This document shows, piece by piece, positions 38,567 to 48,446 of a stretch of DNA of 64,000 nucleotides. The position numbers and the translations under genes were made by a program. The notes under the pieces were generated by a model. It did no database searches, had not been told where the DNA came from, and saw only the letters and a program-made list of their open reading frames with translations. This stretch comes from Siphonodentalium dalli (taxonomy: Eukaryota; Mollusca; Scaphopoda; Gadilida; Siphonodentaliidae), in the NCBI GenBank assembly GCA_032622095.1, contig CP136061.1, positions 170,877,107 through 170,941,106 on the forward strand, in the 5' to 3' direction. Each line of letters begins with the position of its first letter. Position 1 is the stretch's first letter.

Positions 38567-38641
38567 ATAAAGTCCCTGTAATTTGAACACCATATGGCTC
38601 CACATCCACCAGTGTTTGAAAAATTGCAATCTAAAAGTTTT

Positions 38642-38691
38642 CTCTACAACACCCTAGATTCCCAGGCGGTCACCCATCCAGGTACTAACCG
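38642..38691 (-). rRNA. 5S rRNA-like unit 5, 3' half only, broken by insertion
   Basis: The minus strand keeps GGTTAGTACCTGGATGGGTG through GGGTGTTGTAGAG, the last ~50 bases of 5S, and is joined on its 5' side to element C. The break lies near 5S position 69. The matching 5' half, ending near position 65, is at 49,426-49,490. Confidence 0.9.
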
Positions 38692-38699
38692 CCAACGAT

Positions 38700-38737
38700 C
38701 TCCACCAGTCCTCCACAAGGGAGGACTGCCGGTGGAG
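38700..38737. other. Terminal stem-loop of element C next to 5S
   Basis: CTCCACC pairs with GGTGGAG (outer 7 bp) and AGTCCTCC with GGAGGACT (inner 8 bp) around an ACAAG loop, with a 3-base bulge (GCC) on one side. It lies 9 bases from the 5S junction, at the 3' end of the minus-strand element. Structured 3' ends of this kind are what RTs of site-specific LINEs recognise; that role is inferred. Confidence 0.7.
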
Positions 38738-38818
38738 TGGCAGAGGCTGTTAATCCCCCCACCATCTCCTCCGGGGAGAGATCAGCCCTACCACTCCAGT
38801 GGAGCGCCCTTTCCAGTC

Positions 38819-40475
38819 CTAGACTGGCATCCCACAAGAGGAATGGAGTGTCATGGCTCCAACCCCCCGAGGCTTTATCGTGGTGTGGGTATTGGGCGAC
38901 CTATCGGTATCTGCGCCCCCCATAAACCCACTAGTGTCTACCTGCATTAGGGGAGGTATCTCCAATGCAGGACGGGAGAGGGGCTGGTTCAGCCTAGTTG
39001 TGACGAGCCTGTTACCCTGACCCGCCCTCTCGACCTGAGGGGGAGTTCGAGGCCCGCCAGGTTTTGCAACCTTGGCTGGCGGGGAACTCCGCACAGGAAC
39101 GGCTTTACCCCCCACCGGGGGTACCACCAGTTCCTGCTGTCCTCCGGATCGCCCAGAGTCCCTGGGCCTCGACCTGGGGATTGCTCTCCCAGTCGGTACC
39201 CCGGGTCCCGACGCCACCCTAGAGGACTCCCCCATGCCCCCCTGCCATGCTCACTACCTGGCCTGGCTGGGGGCCCGCTGTGCCGAGGCTTGGGAGTTTG
39301 CACCACCTGACCCGCGACACTGCGGGAGACCGCAGAGCTAAGGCAGGTGTCGTGGCCGGTGGAGCCCGGGGCGTTGCTGCCCGCGGATCCCCATTGACCC
39401 CGAAACCGGCCCGCCACAACCTTGCTGCCACCCAGCGAAGTACTATCCAATGAAATAGGAGAGTAATGTTCTCTGGGTGGGCCAGCACCCTCCCATACGC
39501 ATCGAACTTTGTGGCCTTAGCTGGGCTGATCTCGAAGGCCCTCTCCAGCTCCCCAACCTGATGCCTCATAGGCTCTGAAATAGGGAACGGGAAAGGGCCC
39601 TCCCGAGCCGCCACCCCCGCCAAGGCCTCCAAGGTGACCCTTAAGGGTTTCACGTAGGCCATGAGAGCCGTCCGCTTTTGCTGAGGCTTTGATGCCTAGC
39701 CACGTGGCGTTGGAACTGGCTAGGGACCTCGCCGCACACGTCACAGCGCGAGCTGCCGTGCCGGGAGTCCACCCGCCGCCCAACGCCCGAAGACTGGTGC
39801 CGGCCTCCCAACGGCCCCACACTCTTGCTTCTACCTCCACCCTTAGCCCCGGGTCGACCCCTCTCCCGGGGACCCGATAGGACCTGTTTCGATCTCCACC
39901 CCCCGATTTGTGCCCGGGGAAGTCGACTGTCGGGGCTGGGCGGCCACCTCAGCATACGTGCGAAGCCCCTGCCCGAGCCCTCCTTGTCCAGTCGTGTCCG
40001 GAGGCCGGCTGGAAGAGGACCGCCATACCAAGGATGACCGTCCAATCCCCGGCGGGTCTGGTATCGAATGCAGGGTGTAGCCCCTCCCACTCAGGGTGTA
40101 GCCCCTCCACTCTTGCTTCTACCTCCACCCTTAGCCCCGGGTCGACCCCTCTCCCGGGGACCCGATAGGACCTGTTTCGATCTCCACCCCCCGATTTGTG
40201 CCCGGGGAAGTCGACTGTCGGGGCTGGGCGGCCACCTCAGCATACGTGCGAAGCCCCTGCCCGAGCCCTCCTTGTCCAGTCGTGTCCGGAGGCCGGCTGG
40301 AAGAGGACCGCCATACCAAGGATGACCGTCCAATCCCCGGCGGGTCTGGTATCGAATGCAGGGTGTAGCCCCTCCCATGAGGGGCTACTTGCAACCCTTT
40401 CTGTAAATGCATTTCGATCGCCCGAGCCATATCTGACTCGGGCGACCCCTGGCCTGATATAAGGTGACACTCCAC
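38819..40475 (-). pseudogene. ORF1-like region of element C, several frames
   Basis: From ATG 40,475 (MECHLISGQGSPESDMARAI) the frame runs 114 residues with a LRTYAEVAAQP motif like those in LINE ORF1 proteins. Other frames continue: 40,090-39,650 has CDVCGEVPSQFQRHVARHQ, a C-x2-C-x9-H-x3-H finger; 39,662-39,219 has a plausible folded stretch (FPFPISEPMRHQVGELERAF, FDAYGRVLAHPENITLLF); 39,235-38,819 is Pro/Arg/Gly-rich. High GC keeps several frames open by chance, so the exact chain is unclear. At least two frameshifts and a 288-bp duplication break it. I cannot name the family. Confidence 0.4.
39820..40377. repeat. 288-bp direct tandem duplication in element C
   Basis: 39,820-40,107 and 40,108-40,377 appear identical over the whole compared length, from CACTCTTGCTTCTACC to GGGTGTAGCCCCTCCCA. 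An extra TCAGGGTGTAGCCCCTCCA sits at the junction. 288 is a multiple of 3, so the duplication itself need not break a frame. No differences seen, so it is recent or an assembly duplication. Confidence 0.92.
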
Positions 40476-40489
40476 AGTTTCGAATTATC

Positions 40490-41054
40490 AGTATGGGTAA
40501 ATTTCTTAGAATAGAGTACCAGTGTTTTCTGTCACCATGGGTGTGGTATGTTTATTGAGAGAAGGTTAGTTATGAATTTGTGGATTTTTAGAGGATGTCT
40601 TTGAGTTTTGAAAAATATTGTTTCAGGTGACCTTGACCCCACCAGTATGAAGTAGTAGCGATTTCTGCGAAACAGTGGCTCCAGACACCAGCGTGACTTT
40701 TTAGCACCTAAAATTTGTCATCTGCATGAAAAATTTAAAAAAAAAAATTACAGTGGTGAGAAGTTTGAATTTTTTTGATATTATTGTGAGGAAACAGTGT
40801 TCTTCCAGACAACATAGGCGGCTATACCATAGATTGTCGGGTTTTTGTGTCCCACGGGCCTGAAAATCGCTTATTTTGGCCATTTTTGCATCAAAATTTC
40901 ATTTTTCAGTCACACAATCAAGGGTCATAACGCTTGCTACCCCCATTAAAATGACAATTCTGTACCAAAAGCTTTAAGCCTAGTATGTGCTCAACCCAGG
41001 TATATATACATTGTATATGTGTTGTGGGATCACATTTCAGTTATTTTTCATTGA
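40490..41054. other. AT-rich leader of element C, no gene seen
   Basis: No ORF of note and no RNA gene recognised. Composition drops from strongly GC-rich to AT-rich at about 40,490. Contains an A10 run near 40,738. On the minus-strand reading this would be upstream of the ORF1-like start. Confidence 0.4.
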
Positions 41055-41168
41055 ATTGGTGCCCCCGTTATTTTTGCACCAATCCCTGCAGAAACTGAGG
41101 AGTGTCACCTCAGTGATCACCTTGTGGGTGATCTGGACGGCCTTTCTGCCGCCCAAGATCTTTTGGGC
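41055..41168. other. Run of five consecutive perfect hairpins
   Basis: Stem 1: ATTGGTGC/GCACCAAT, 41,055-41,083, 13-base loop. Stem 2: ACTGAGG/CCTCAGT, 41,094-41,114, 7-base loop. Stem 3: GATCACC/GGTGATC, 41,115-41,133, 5-base loop, directly abutting stem 2. Stem 4: CGGC/GCCG, 41,138-41,151. Stem 5: GCCCAA/TTGGGC, 41,151-41,168, 6-base loop. A wider pairing GAGGAG (41,097) with CTCCTC (41,174) is also possible. The run ends 12 bases before copy B starts. Such density is not expected by chance. It may be a structured 5' end of element C, such as a ribozyme or translation signal, or a recombination site. Confidence 0.75.
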
Positions 41169-41180
41169 GATCCCTCCTCT

Positions 41181-42537
41181 TAGATTTCGGCCGATAGGTT
41201 CCCAGTGTGCGATTGGCGCTGACTTTAATAAACATACTACATGTCCACAAAGTTCGTCGACATCTGACTGGGTGACATTGGCGTCCTCCCTTTCTAAAGT
41301 GTCGAACACATAAAGAATATCTTTAATCATATTGCGGTCAATATTGCTAGAGAAATATGTCCCCTTCTGTGGGTCCCACCGTTTTATTCTGGCATCATTG
41401 TATACCGATATGGGTATGTCATCAGCATCGCTCTCTCGAGACACCATTGGTGTCTTTAAATTCAAAACCAGATGTAGCGCACCATGTATATCGGTGAATA
41501 AGGGACAGTGGTCATTGACTCGAAAATTTTCTACCATACTGAAGAGACGCTTAGTTCCCAACGCGTAGTCTATCACTGTGCGGTCTGAGGAAGTAAACTT
41601 CCCCACATTTCTGTCTTCACCACATCTTCCGTTCAGAGTAATTAGGTTCATGGATTTACACATTGATATTAGTTTGTATCCATAGGCACTCACCTTACCT
41701 TTATCCTGCGATACATATAAATCCCAATTACATCTTATTGCATCCAATAATGTACGGTTCATCCGCTCTACTTGCCCATTGGAAGAAGCGAGATGACTGG
41801 TTGTTCGACTTTTATGAATTCGGAGGGTTTTACACACCTCTTGAAAGAGCTCACTTTCTGCTGGGCTTTTTCTGCTTGTTGCATACTGGGCATGCCGAAA
41901 TTAAATTTTCTATATCTGATGCTAAATTTGGCCAATAAAATCTTGATTTTATTTTTTCCCAGGTTCGATTTATGCCCTGATGTCCTGCTGAGGGCAAATC
42001 ATGGCATATAGCTATTATATCAGCCCTCAAAGAATACGGTATAACCAAGACCTTATCTTTGTTGTACTTTTTGGTTTTACACAATAAATCATTTTCTAGT
42101 TGGTACCTTTCCCGATTAGCCCAATAATATTTGGCCTCGGCACTCCCTATTTTGATCTATTTTCTAATTAGGGTAAGATTTGAATCAACCCTCTGGGCTT
42201 CCAGGATATCTTTTCGGGATTTTCCCCCAAACATAAATTGGTCATCTGGCACATTATCACTCCACGACTGCTCAATCTGAAGAATCTCCAATGGTTCGGA
42301 GAATAATGCTTGAATGTCCCCCACAATATTCCCTTGACACTCCATTTTCGCCACCCGTTTATTGGTTCTATGGGGTAATGGAACAATATCGTCCACTTCT
42401 TGAAAGAATTCACCCCAATTGTTTTGTATCCTTTGACAATATCTACACCCCTTGCACGGCAACTGGGATACTGGGATTCCAATTCTATACTGCCAAACAC
42501 TCATCCCATTCTGGGAGTCTACTGAGGGCATCCGCAT
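41181..42537 (-). pseudogene. Element 1 integrase-LINE fusion, copy B
   Basis: Two frames. 42,537-42,157 is the integrase leader, including SRKDILEAQRVDSNLTLIRK that copy A has lost, but then a stop because the bases after it are missing. 42,084-41,851 has the zinc-binding domain (CHDLPSAGHQG, CPVCNKQ). A ~260-bp deletion then removes the first two catalytic aspartates. 41,837-41,181 keeps the catalytic glutamate (NGQVERMNRTL) and passes, at the same junction as in A, into the LINE endonuclease part (KVSAYGYKL) before leaving homology at 41,180. The open frame runs on into element C to 41,037 by chance. Confidence 0.87.
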
Positions 42538-43154
42538 TTACATGTTTTGCTCCCGCCCTATGCTGAATGGTGAAATCGTATTGGCTTAATTCTTCCAACC
42601 AGCGGGCTATTTGCCCTTCGGGCTTCTTAAAATTCAGAAGCCATCGCAAACTATTATGATCCGACCGAATAATAAAAGGTCGTCCCAGAAGCCAATATCT
42701 GAATTGCCGCGTAAACCTGACCACCGCCAAAAGTTCAATTCGGATAGCACAATACCTACTTTGTTCGGGCGAAAGCCCATAACTCCCATATGCTATTACC
42801 CTCTCGACCCCATCCTGTATCTGAAGGAGCTCCCCTCCTATTCCCTTTGTACTCCCATCACAATCCAATATAAATTGGCCAGTTTCATTTGCCAACGTGA
42901 GCAGTGGTTTTGAGGGTTTCAAATGCTGTTTGTTCCATTTCGGTCCAATTAAATGGTTTCTTTCCCGTCACTTTATACAACGGGGCTGCACTCACCGCAA
43001 AATCTTTGATAAACATTCGATGATAATTAGCCCAACCCAAAAATCGTTCCACCTCTTTGTTATTCTGGGGTATTGGCCAAATTTTAACGGCATCGGTTGC
43101 GGCATCCCCCATTTCCAATCCTTTTGCAGTCACCAATCTACCCAAAAACATCAT
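42485..43154 (-). pseudogene. Element 1 RT end and RNase H, copy B
   Basis: Same content as 25,126-25,812 but split. A 17-bp deletion near 42,905 (between two GTGG words) shifts the frame between 43,154-42,885 (RT thumb side) and 42,922-42,485 (RNase H with LDCDGSTKGIG, RIELLAVV, RSDHNSLRW and NADALSRLP). The ancestral frameshift before integrase is also present. Confidence 0.87.
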
Positions 43155-43540
43155 TTTGTCTTGACATAATAAATATTTTTGGGCTTCAATTTAAGCTTGT
43201 AATGTATGAACCGAACAAACACTTTCTCCAAGTTCTCAAATTGGGACTCCATAGATACCGATAGTACAGAAATATCATCCAAAAAGGCCAAAGCCATCGG
43301 CTATGTATACTTGGAAGTGCGCCTGGTTAGCATCTAGCCGGGACCTTATTTTATGTTTACTTATTGTTTGAAAACATGCATCCCCTACAGTTACTGAATT
43401 TAAACCCCTGAAGTCCAAAGCCCACCGCACTGAACCACATCGTTTTCGCAATAACACCGGCGCGCTTGTCCATTCGGAATCACTGGGGCGTATTATTCCT
43501 GCTTTTAACATTCCCGTTAGAAGTTTTTCTTCCTCCTCTG
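43155..43540 (-). pseudogene. Element 1 RT fingers/palm, copy B
   Basis: Same sequence and same internal deletion as 25,813-26,198: motif A (RLDANQAHFQV) passes straight to the FLDD box with motif B lost and the frame broken. Shows that this deletion happened before the block was duplicated. Confidence 0.8.
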
Positions 43541-44267
43541 TGTGCCAATACGGGTACATATAACTCTTAAGGCTATCAGAACGGTTTGATTATTTATTTA
43601 CAACAAAGTCAATAATGTTCAATCATCGGCATCTGGGTTTCTCCTGGTTGAGTTTATCTTCCTGTCGTCTGCTCGGTTTAGGGTCTTCTTCCGTCTTTTT
43701 AGATTGGGCGTGTCTCTTGTCTTCTACTCGGTTGAGTTCCGGTTGAGTTTGTCTTCCTGTCGGCGCATCAGTGGGGCGTTTGTTAGAAATACCAGCTCAT
43801 AATGTCCATTGCTCCAAACTGCTCTTCTACGCGTCCGAGGATTCTTGGTGATCGCTGGGGTGGTTGGTTAGAACTGGCCTCGGTTCTCAATTCGTCTGCC
43901 TTCAAATACGGAGACGGTATTATTCCGGGTCGGTTCGCATTTCATGGTACGTCAATTGGGGCGTTTCTAGGTTAACCAGGCGGAGCAGTGTTCTTCAAAC
44001 TCTGCTCCCTATCCATTACGCTGTGTTAGGTTTCAGTAGCTTTCCCTGGCGAAGTATCTAGTCTCGCTAATCCCAAGATCGGTCTGTTTACTCCCCAATT
44101 ATCCACCTGTGTATGTGTCGGACATGGGTACTGCCTGGATGTCCGCTAATCTAGGTGTAGCCGACAGGGGCGCTGATATGTGGGGTAATCTAGCGACCCC
44201 TGCGACTTAGAGATTGTCTGTCTTCTTCCCGGGTTGAAAGTTATGTCCCTGGGGTTGTCTTGGCACA
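43541..44267 (-). mobile_element. Solo LTR in copy B
   Basis: Orthologous position to 26,199-26,981, with the same TGTGCCAA/TTGGCACA ends and the same TCTG flanks (43,537-43,540 and 44,268-44,271). 727 bp, shortened by deletions of about 17, 10 and 28 bp. The 28-bp loss lies between two AATCT words. Proves the insertion is older than the duplication. Confidence 0.92.
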
Positions 44268-44271
44268 TCTG

Positions 44272-45391
44272 TAAAACATGCTGGGACTCGGCGCATTCTA
44301 TTTTTAACAGGACGGGCATCACCCGTGGGAATATTATGTTTCAGTGCTGTAAAATCCCCCAAATCATTTTCATCTTTCGCAAATGCCAATTGGTACCGAA
44401 TTAATAATTTTTTCAATTGGACAGCTTGTTCGGGAGACAACAATTCCCGAGAACGATCAAAAAGATCTTCTAAATACTCAGGGAGTTCATCTCCCTTACA
44501 TAAATAGGGGGTCACATCTGGTTCTTCTATATCTAATTTTCTGATGTCAACAACTTCTGAATCACCATTTGTTATTGCGGTCCCCACCATTGGGCCAGCT
44601 TTAAGCTTGATATCCCCATCTGATATGTTTAGGAACACCATCATAGGCTTAGTTTTTGCCCTATGAAATGTCACCGGTACCAAACTGGGTTCTATGACAT
44701 AATCCGGTAAATTGATTCTTTGTTCAATAGCTACATATTTAGCTGAATTTGCGGGAATAATTACCGATTTAGTCAAGGCAATTGTGACATGCCTTGCTGC
44801 TTCAGAGGGTCCTGATGTGTACAATTTCATGGGAATTATTTCATCTCCCAAATACATATAATTTTCTTTCAAATTTAAGGACGCCTCAAATTCCTTCAGA
44901 AAATCTAATCCCAAAATCATAGGACATGTTATCGGTGCTACATACACTGTCCTCAAATACCAACGCCTTCCCACTCTCATGCGTATTGAGCCAACTACTT
45001 TACCCGTGATTGTATTTTGGTCCCGGCCTGCAGTTTGTACTTTTATTTCCTTAACTAGTTTGGGTACAGGTGCAAAGCTTTTGAAAATGTCATCCGATAT
45101 TACCGTGACCTCTGCCCCAGTATCCACCAGGCAGTCGAGTTCTACATTTTCCACCTGAATACCCACAGTATATGATAGTCGCTCTGTCAATTGCGCGATT
45201 TTAATTATCTCCGGGGATCTATTACTTTCCCCGTACCTTTCGGTGCTATCGCGAGCGCTCACGGCCGGCTGTATATCTGTTACTTGGGTTTCGCCTTTGT
45301 ATTCTGACCCACTATCGATTTGTTTTTTAGTTTCTATTCTGGGATTCACATGGTCAAGGGGAGTTAATGGGGTCGGCTCTGTACCTAGCAA
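44272..45391 (-). pseudogene. Element 1 protease to RT entry, single open frame (copy B)
   Basis: The best preserved copy of this region. One frame of about 375 residues of element 1 sequence from the ATG at 45,391, with the aspartic protease site LDCLVDTGAEVTVISDD, the later CPMILGLDFL, a linker and the RT entry, before the solo LTR; the open frame itself runs on to 44,207 inside the LTR. Keeps the 10 bp (GCCTTCCCAC on the plus strand, near 44,970) missing in copy A. Without the rest of pol it cannot support transposition. Confidence 0.87.
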
Positions 45392-45482
45392 TCCTGCTCC
45401 GACCCACTGCTGTTTAAATCCACATTTTCCATGAATGCTACCCTTTGGGGATTTTTTGGTGCCCCCGGAACCGCGCCAGAAT

Positions 45483-45998
45483 TTAATTTAGCCGACCTTT
45501 CCGGGCCCTTCGGATTTTAAAGTTGATCCTGAAATCGCAAGTCCAATCCGTCGCTGCGTAGCAGGTTGATGATTCGTCGGAGTAGTTCGCAACAGCGGCA
45601 TCGGTGAATGAGAGGCCTCCGTTGTTCGTATGCCGTCGGTGTCGTTGGTACGGCTGCTGTCGTGCTCTAGCGTAGGTTCGCTGGCGAGTCTGGATCGGCT
45701 GTCGGTGTTCGTCCGTGAAGTAGTACCAATCGGGGTCGATGTCAGTTTCTCTGGGCGGCCTGTAAGGCGGGGGAGGTGACTGCATTGCGTAATATCGTCT
45801 ATGCTCGTTGTAAGGCTGTACCCATGGTTGGTTGTAGGATGTTGGTGACTGCATGCGCGGCATCATGTCGAGGTAGCTTTCATGCGGCCGCCTGCTGGTG
45901 GATGGTCGTGCATCTGAATTGGGTGTCATATTGTCATCATCGGACCGTCGAGGTATTTTCGTCCTCAATGTCCGAGTATGGGGGGTAGGTTCTGACAA
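45483..45998 (-). pseudogene. Gag-like ORF, copy B, 171 codons
   Basis: Longer version of 28,430-28,727. Starts upstream of MTPNSDARPSTSRRPHESY, passes the point where copy A has a stop, and ends with an Arg-rich segment (RQRTYARARQQPYQRHRRH) and RRARKGRLN. The first in-frame ATG is at the MTPNSDARP methionine near 45,929; sequence before it lacks ATG. Pro/Gln/Tyr/Arg-rich and probably disordered. No CCHC knuckle. Role as gag inferred from position only. Confidence 0.45.
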
Positions 45999-46019
45999 CT
46001 GGTCGACCCTTGTTCCACC

Positions 46020-46781
46020 GCCATGGTCAGCCTGTAATACTCAAACGGATATTTGTGTGAGGTTTGAGAACAAATGACACAGTCAGTATACACAATGGTT
46101 CATTTTCCAACTTATCGGTATCGCTTAAGGGTCGTCAGATCGGCCCAATACGAAAATGGAAGTTACAACTAATTATATAGATGGATTGGTTAAACACAAG
46201 ATAAGTCGGGGTGATTGATTTCAATCATCAAAACGTATGACTGAATGTCGGGATTTATAGTCCCTATTCAACGCTTGCTATAATCATTCTGATGATTATA
46301 CAACGATAATACCCTGGACATCGTTATGCAACGATTAATATTTGAAATATATGAAATGCATAAATGTCTATATACATGCAAATGATTCTGATATCCGCGC
46401 AACAATAATTACGGAGGAAATGCGGAATACATTAATATATGATACATAATTAATACTAATCCAAATCCGCCACAGATGTGGTCAGCCTCTGACGGCTATA
46501 ATTGGATATACATGTAGGCGTTCCTGAGTGTTGTCCCGGAATAGCTCAGACGGCGTTGGTGCATCCGTCTCCATTGTTTCGTCTATGGGCTCTTTGAACA
46601 CGGAATTCGGGATATCCCCATGTCGCTGGTCTAACTGCTAATTATACATAATGGCTAACCTTGGCAAATGATGTTTAACAAATTTCCACCAAAAGATAAT
46701 GAAAATTACTATTGAAGTTTTATAGGGCAAAATACCACCATTCATTGGGGTAATACTTTTTCGTTCACTAAGTCAGTCGTG
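46020..46781. other. AT-rich non-coding segment, copy B
   Basis: Counterpart of 28,740-29,515. No gene or RNA seen. Two short deletions compared with copy A. Confidence 0.5.
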
Positions 46782-47069
46782 AGCATATTTTCGATCGCGC
46801 TTGATTTGTGCGGCATTTGCTTAAACGTAGTAACCCTAAGGGTGGCGGTGTGCACGTCGCCGTGGTGCTCGTTATCTCTCGGCGCGTGATTGTAAAGTTT
46901 AAAGGTTTAGTTATTGAATTGCCGCGCGCACGGGCCGTGTTTCATGGGGACGCGCGACCTGTGATCGATAGGGGCACGACTACTTATTTCGACTCGGTTT
47001 GGGCCACTGGGTTAAATATTATGGAGCCAGGTTAGGTTTAAAGCATATTTTCGATCGCGCTTGATTTGT
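46782..47069. repeat. 260-bp unit plus 28 bp of a second, copy B
   Basis: One full unit (46,782-47,042) and the first ~27 bases of the next (GCATATTTTCGATCGCGC through TTGATTTGTG), where a 1,326-bp deletion compared with copy A begins. Hence the tandem pair existed before the duplication. The plus-strand frame here has non-synonymous changes near its start and end. Confidence 0.88.
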
Positions 47070-47599
47070 GATTATGTTGGTTTGAAGATGTGCGGGCACC
47101 CAAAGGCGTGGGGTCGGTTCCGCGTCAGCACTCGAGAGGTAATAGAGTACCCCCTCAATCATCAAGTGTTTGTCATTCCGGGTGTCCTCGCCTTTGTCGA
47201 GGGCATCCAGAACTGACGCAATTTCCGGGTCTTTCTTTTGTTCCTCAAGCATGTTGAAGCCTGGCTTGTTGAACAGTAGGTTGGTAGGCCTGACCAATTT
47301 GAGTTTTATTCGGCAGTTCTTTTGGGGTTACCTCGCAGCTTGCGAAGTCTTTGGGTTTAAATCGAGACGAATTTAAGGCGGCGATTTCCGCTTGGGTCTC
47401 GGCGACGGTAAGGTTATTGTCGTTTATATCTACCTCTACTTCTGCCTTCTCTCGTTCCGTATAAGCATTAGGTGGCGTTCAACTGAGCAGGTCTGCGCAG
47501 TGATTATCTGGGCCAGCTATGTACTCAATGTTACAGTTATATCCAGTTATGCCCAAAGCCCACTGTTGAATTTTCTTGTTCTGCATGGGGGATTCCAAG
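47070..47599 (-). pseudogene. Element 2 remnant: RNase H end and integrase start (copy B)
   Basis: Matches copy A 31,130-31,658. Encodes the end of RNase H (CNIEYIAGPDNHCADLLS), the linker and the first part of integrase (FNMLEEQKKDPEIASVLDAL), cut at 47,070 by the deletion. Interrupted at 47,600 by the composite insertion. Confidence 0.87.
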
Positions 47600-47612
47600 A
47601 TATACTTCAATG

Positions 47613-48243
47613 CGGCAAATTTGAATTTTGAGACAATGCAAATTTTTGAAATTGGGTGGGATACGAACCCCGGCCCGACGGCGAGCGCGCCTTGCGACTC
47701 AAAGTCCGACGTCAATACCACACGGCCACCGAAGCAACCCCAAAAAAGGAAGCTCGAATGGCCGCTGTATTCCGACGTCGCACTTAGGACACTATATTCA
47801 CATTTTTAAGGTCTCTTTATATATATGGATATATGAGGTTCGGCACAGCGGCAATGTTATATATTTTATGCCTCCGAAACATGGCGAGCATTGCTCTTAG
47901 AACATGCTTGGGACTATACAACACACCAGGCGCCTATTTTGAGCGGCAAATTTGAATTTTGAGACAATGCAAATTTTTTTTTTTTTTTTTTATAACGGTA
48001 TTATAACGACAATAACCTTACCGTCGCCGAGACCCAAGCGGAAATCGCCGCCTTAAATTCGTCTCGATTTAAACCCAAAGACTTCGCAAAAAAAAATTTG
48101 CATTGTCTCAAAATTCAAATTTGCCGCTCAAAATAGGCGCCTGGTGTGTTGTATAGCCCCAAGCATGTTCTAAGAGCAATGCTCGCCATGTTTCGGAGGC
48201 ATAAAATATATAACATTGCCGCTGTGCCGAACCTCATATATCC
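47613..48243. mobile_element. 631-bp composite SINE/fold-back insertion
   Basis: Present in copy B only. Flanked by a 13-bp target duplication ATATACTTCAATG (47,600-47,612 and 48,244-48,256); copy A has the empty site at about 31,661. Inside, in order: a 35-bp word X (CGGCAAATTTGAATTTTG and on), a tRNA-like head on the minus strand, AT-rich sequence, a ~160-bp arm ending in X plus T18, a loop, and the inverse of that arm starting with A9 plus inverted X. The loop holds an inverted copy of 47,342-47,424. A long target duplication with T/A tracts fits LINE-driven insertion; the captured fragment needs template switching. Confidence 0.88.
47651..47735 (-). mobile_element. tRNA-derived SINE head (Leu/Ser-type)
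   Basis: The minus strand shows a Pol III A-box TGGCCGTGTGGT (47,717-47,728) and B-box GGTTCGTATCC (47,659-47,669), 59 bases start to start. This spacing fits a tRNA with a long variable arm (Leu or Ser type), as does the TGGCCGNGTGG A-box. It is followed by a short tail (TCAAAAATTTGCATTG, then CAAATTTGCCG) ending at the target duplication. Not a functional tRNA: no paired acceptor stem is evident. Confidence 0.65.
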
Positions 48244-48247
48244 ATAT
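47823..48247. repeat. ~160-bp inverted repeat with ~105-bp loop
   Basis: Arm 47,823-47,982 (ATATGGATATATGAGG, TTCGGCACAGCGGC, GCCTCCGAAACATGG, AACACACCAGGCGCC) and its reverse complement at 48,088-48,247, nearly perfect (one visible change, TTGGGACTATAC against GTATAGCCCCAA). Loop 48,003-48,085 is the reverse complement of 47,342-47,424 in the same copy, about 580 bp away. Could form a long hairpin. Confidence 0.92.
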
Positions 48248-48256
48248 ACTTCAATG

Positions 48257-48424
48257 GTTTATGATCTGTTTTTATCGTGAAGGTGGCGTTATGAAGGTAA
48301 TGGTCCAATCTTTGTAACGCGAAATGAATTGCATATGCCTCTTTCTCCACAGTTGGCCATCGGGTTTGAGTATCACTAAGTTTGTGTGAGAGATAATAAA
48401 TTGGTTCTTCAACGCCATCTGGCT
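48257..48424 (-). pseudogene. Element 2 RNase H fragment (copy B)
   Basis: Matches copy A 31,673-31,835 and encodes GVEEPIYYLSHKLSDTQ, TVEKEAYAIHFALQRL and TIKTDHKPLKY. At 48,424 it jumps directly to the primer binding site and LTR, a 3,087-bp deletion that removed gag, protease and RT. Confidence 0.87.
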
Positions 48425-48446
48425 CGAAGGCACCAGTTAAGAGATA

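Larger units (their letters stand above)
37706..38691 (-). repeat. Tandem 5S rRNA-like array, left part
   Basis: Units of about 191 bp, each a 5S-like sequence (~118 bp, minus strand) plus a ~73-bp spacer. The spacer has TCCCTGTAATTT, ACATCATATGGCTCCACATC and GTTTGAAAAATTGAAATGCAAA. 5S-like starts on the plus strand lie at 37,886, 38,066, 38,257, 38,449 and 38,642; a badly deleted unit sits at about 37,783-37,811. On the minus strand TTTT follows each 5S 3' end by a few bases, a plausible Pol III stop. The unit at 38,642 is broken off at 38,691 by element C and its other half is at 49,426. Confidence 0.9.
38692..41179 (-). mobile_element. Element C: candidate 5S-inserted non-LTR element without RT
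   Basis: A GC-rich block on the minus strand lying inside a 5S unit. Its 3' edge abuts the 5S 3' half at 38,691 and ends in a strong stem-loop (38,700-38,737). It carries a long broken ORF1-like region with a C2H2-like finger, a 288-bp internal tandem duplication, about 600 bp of AT-richer leader, and five consecutive hairpins at 41,055-41,168 near its outer edge. No RT or endonuclease is present, so it would be non-autonomous or 3'-deleted. The call as a non-LTR retroelement rests on the 5S location, the minus-strand ORFs and the terminal structure, and is inference. There is no poly(A) tail at the 5S junction. Confidence 0.45.
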
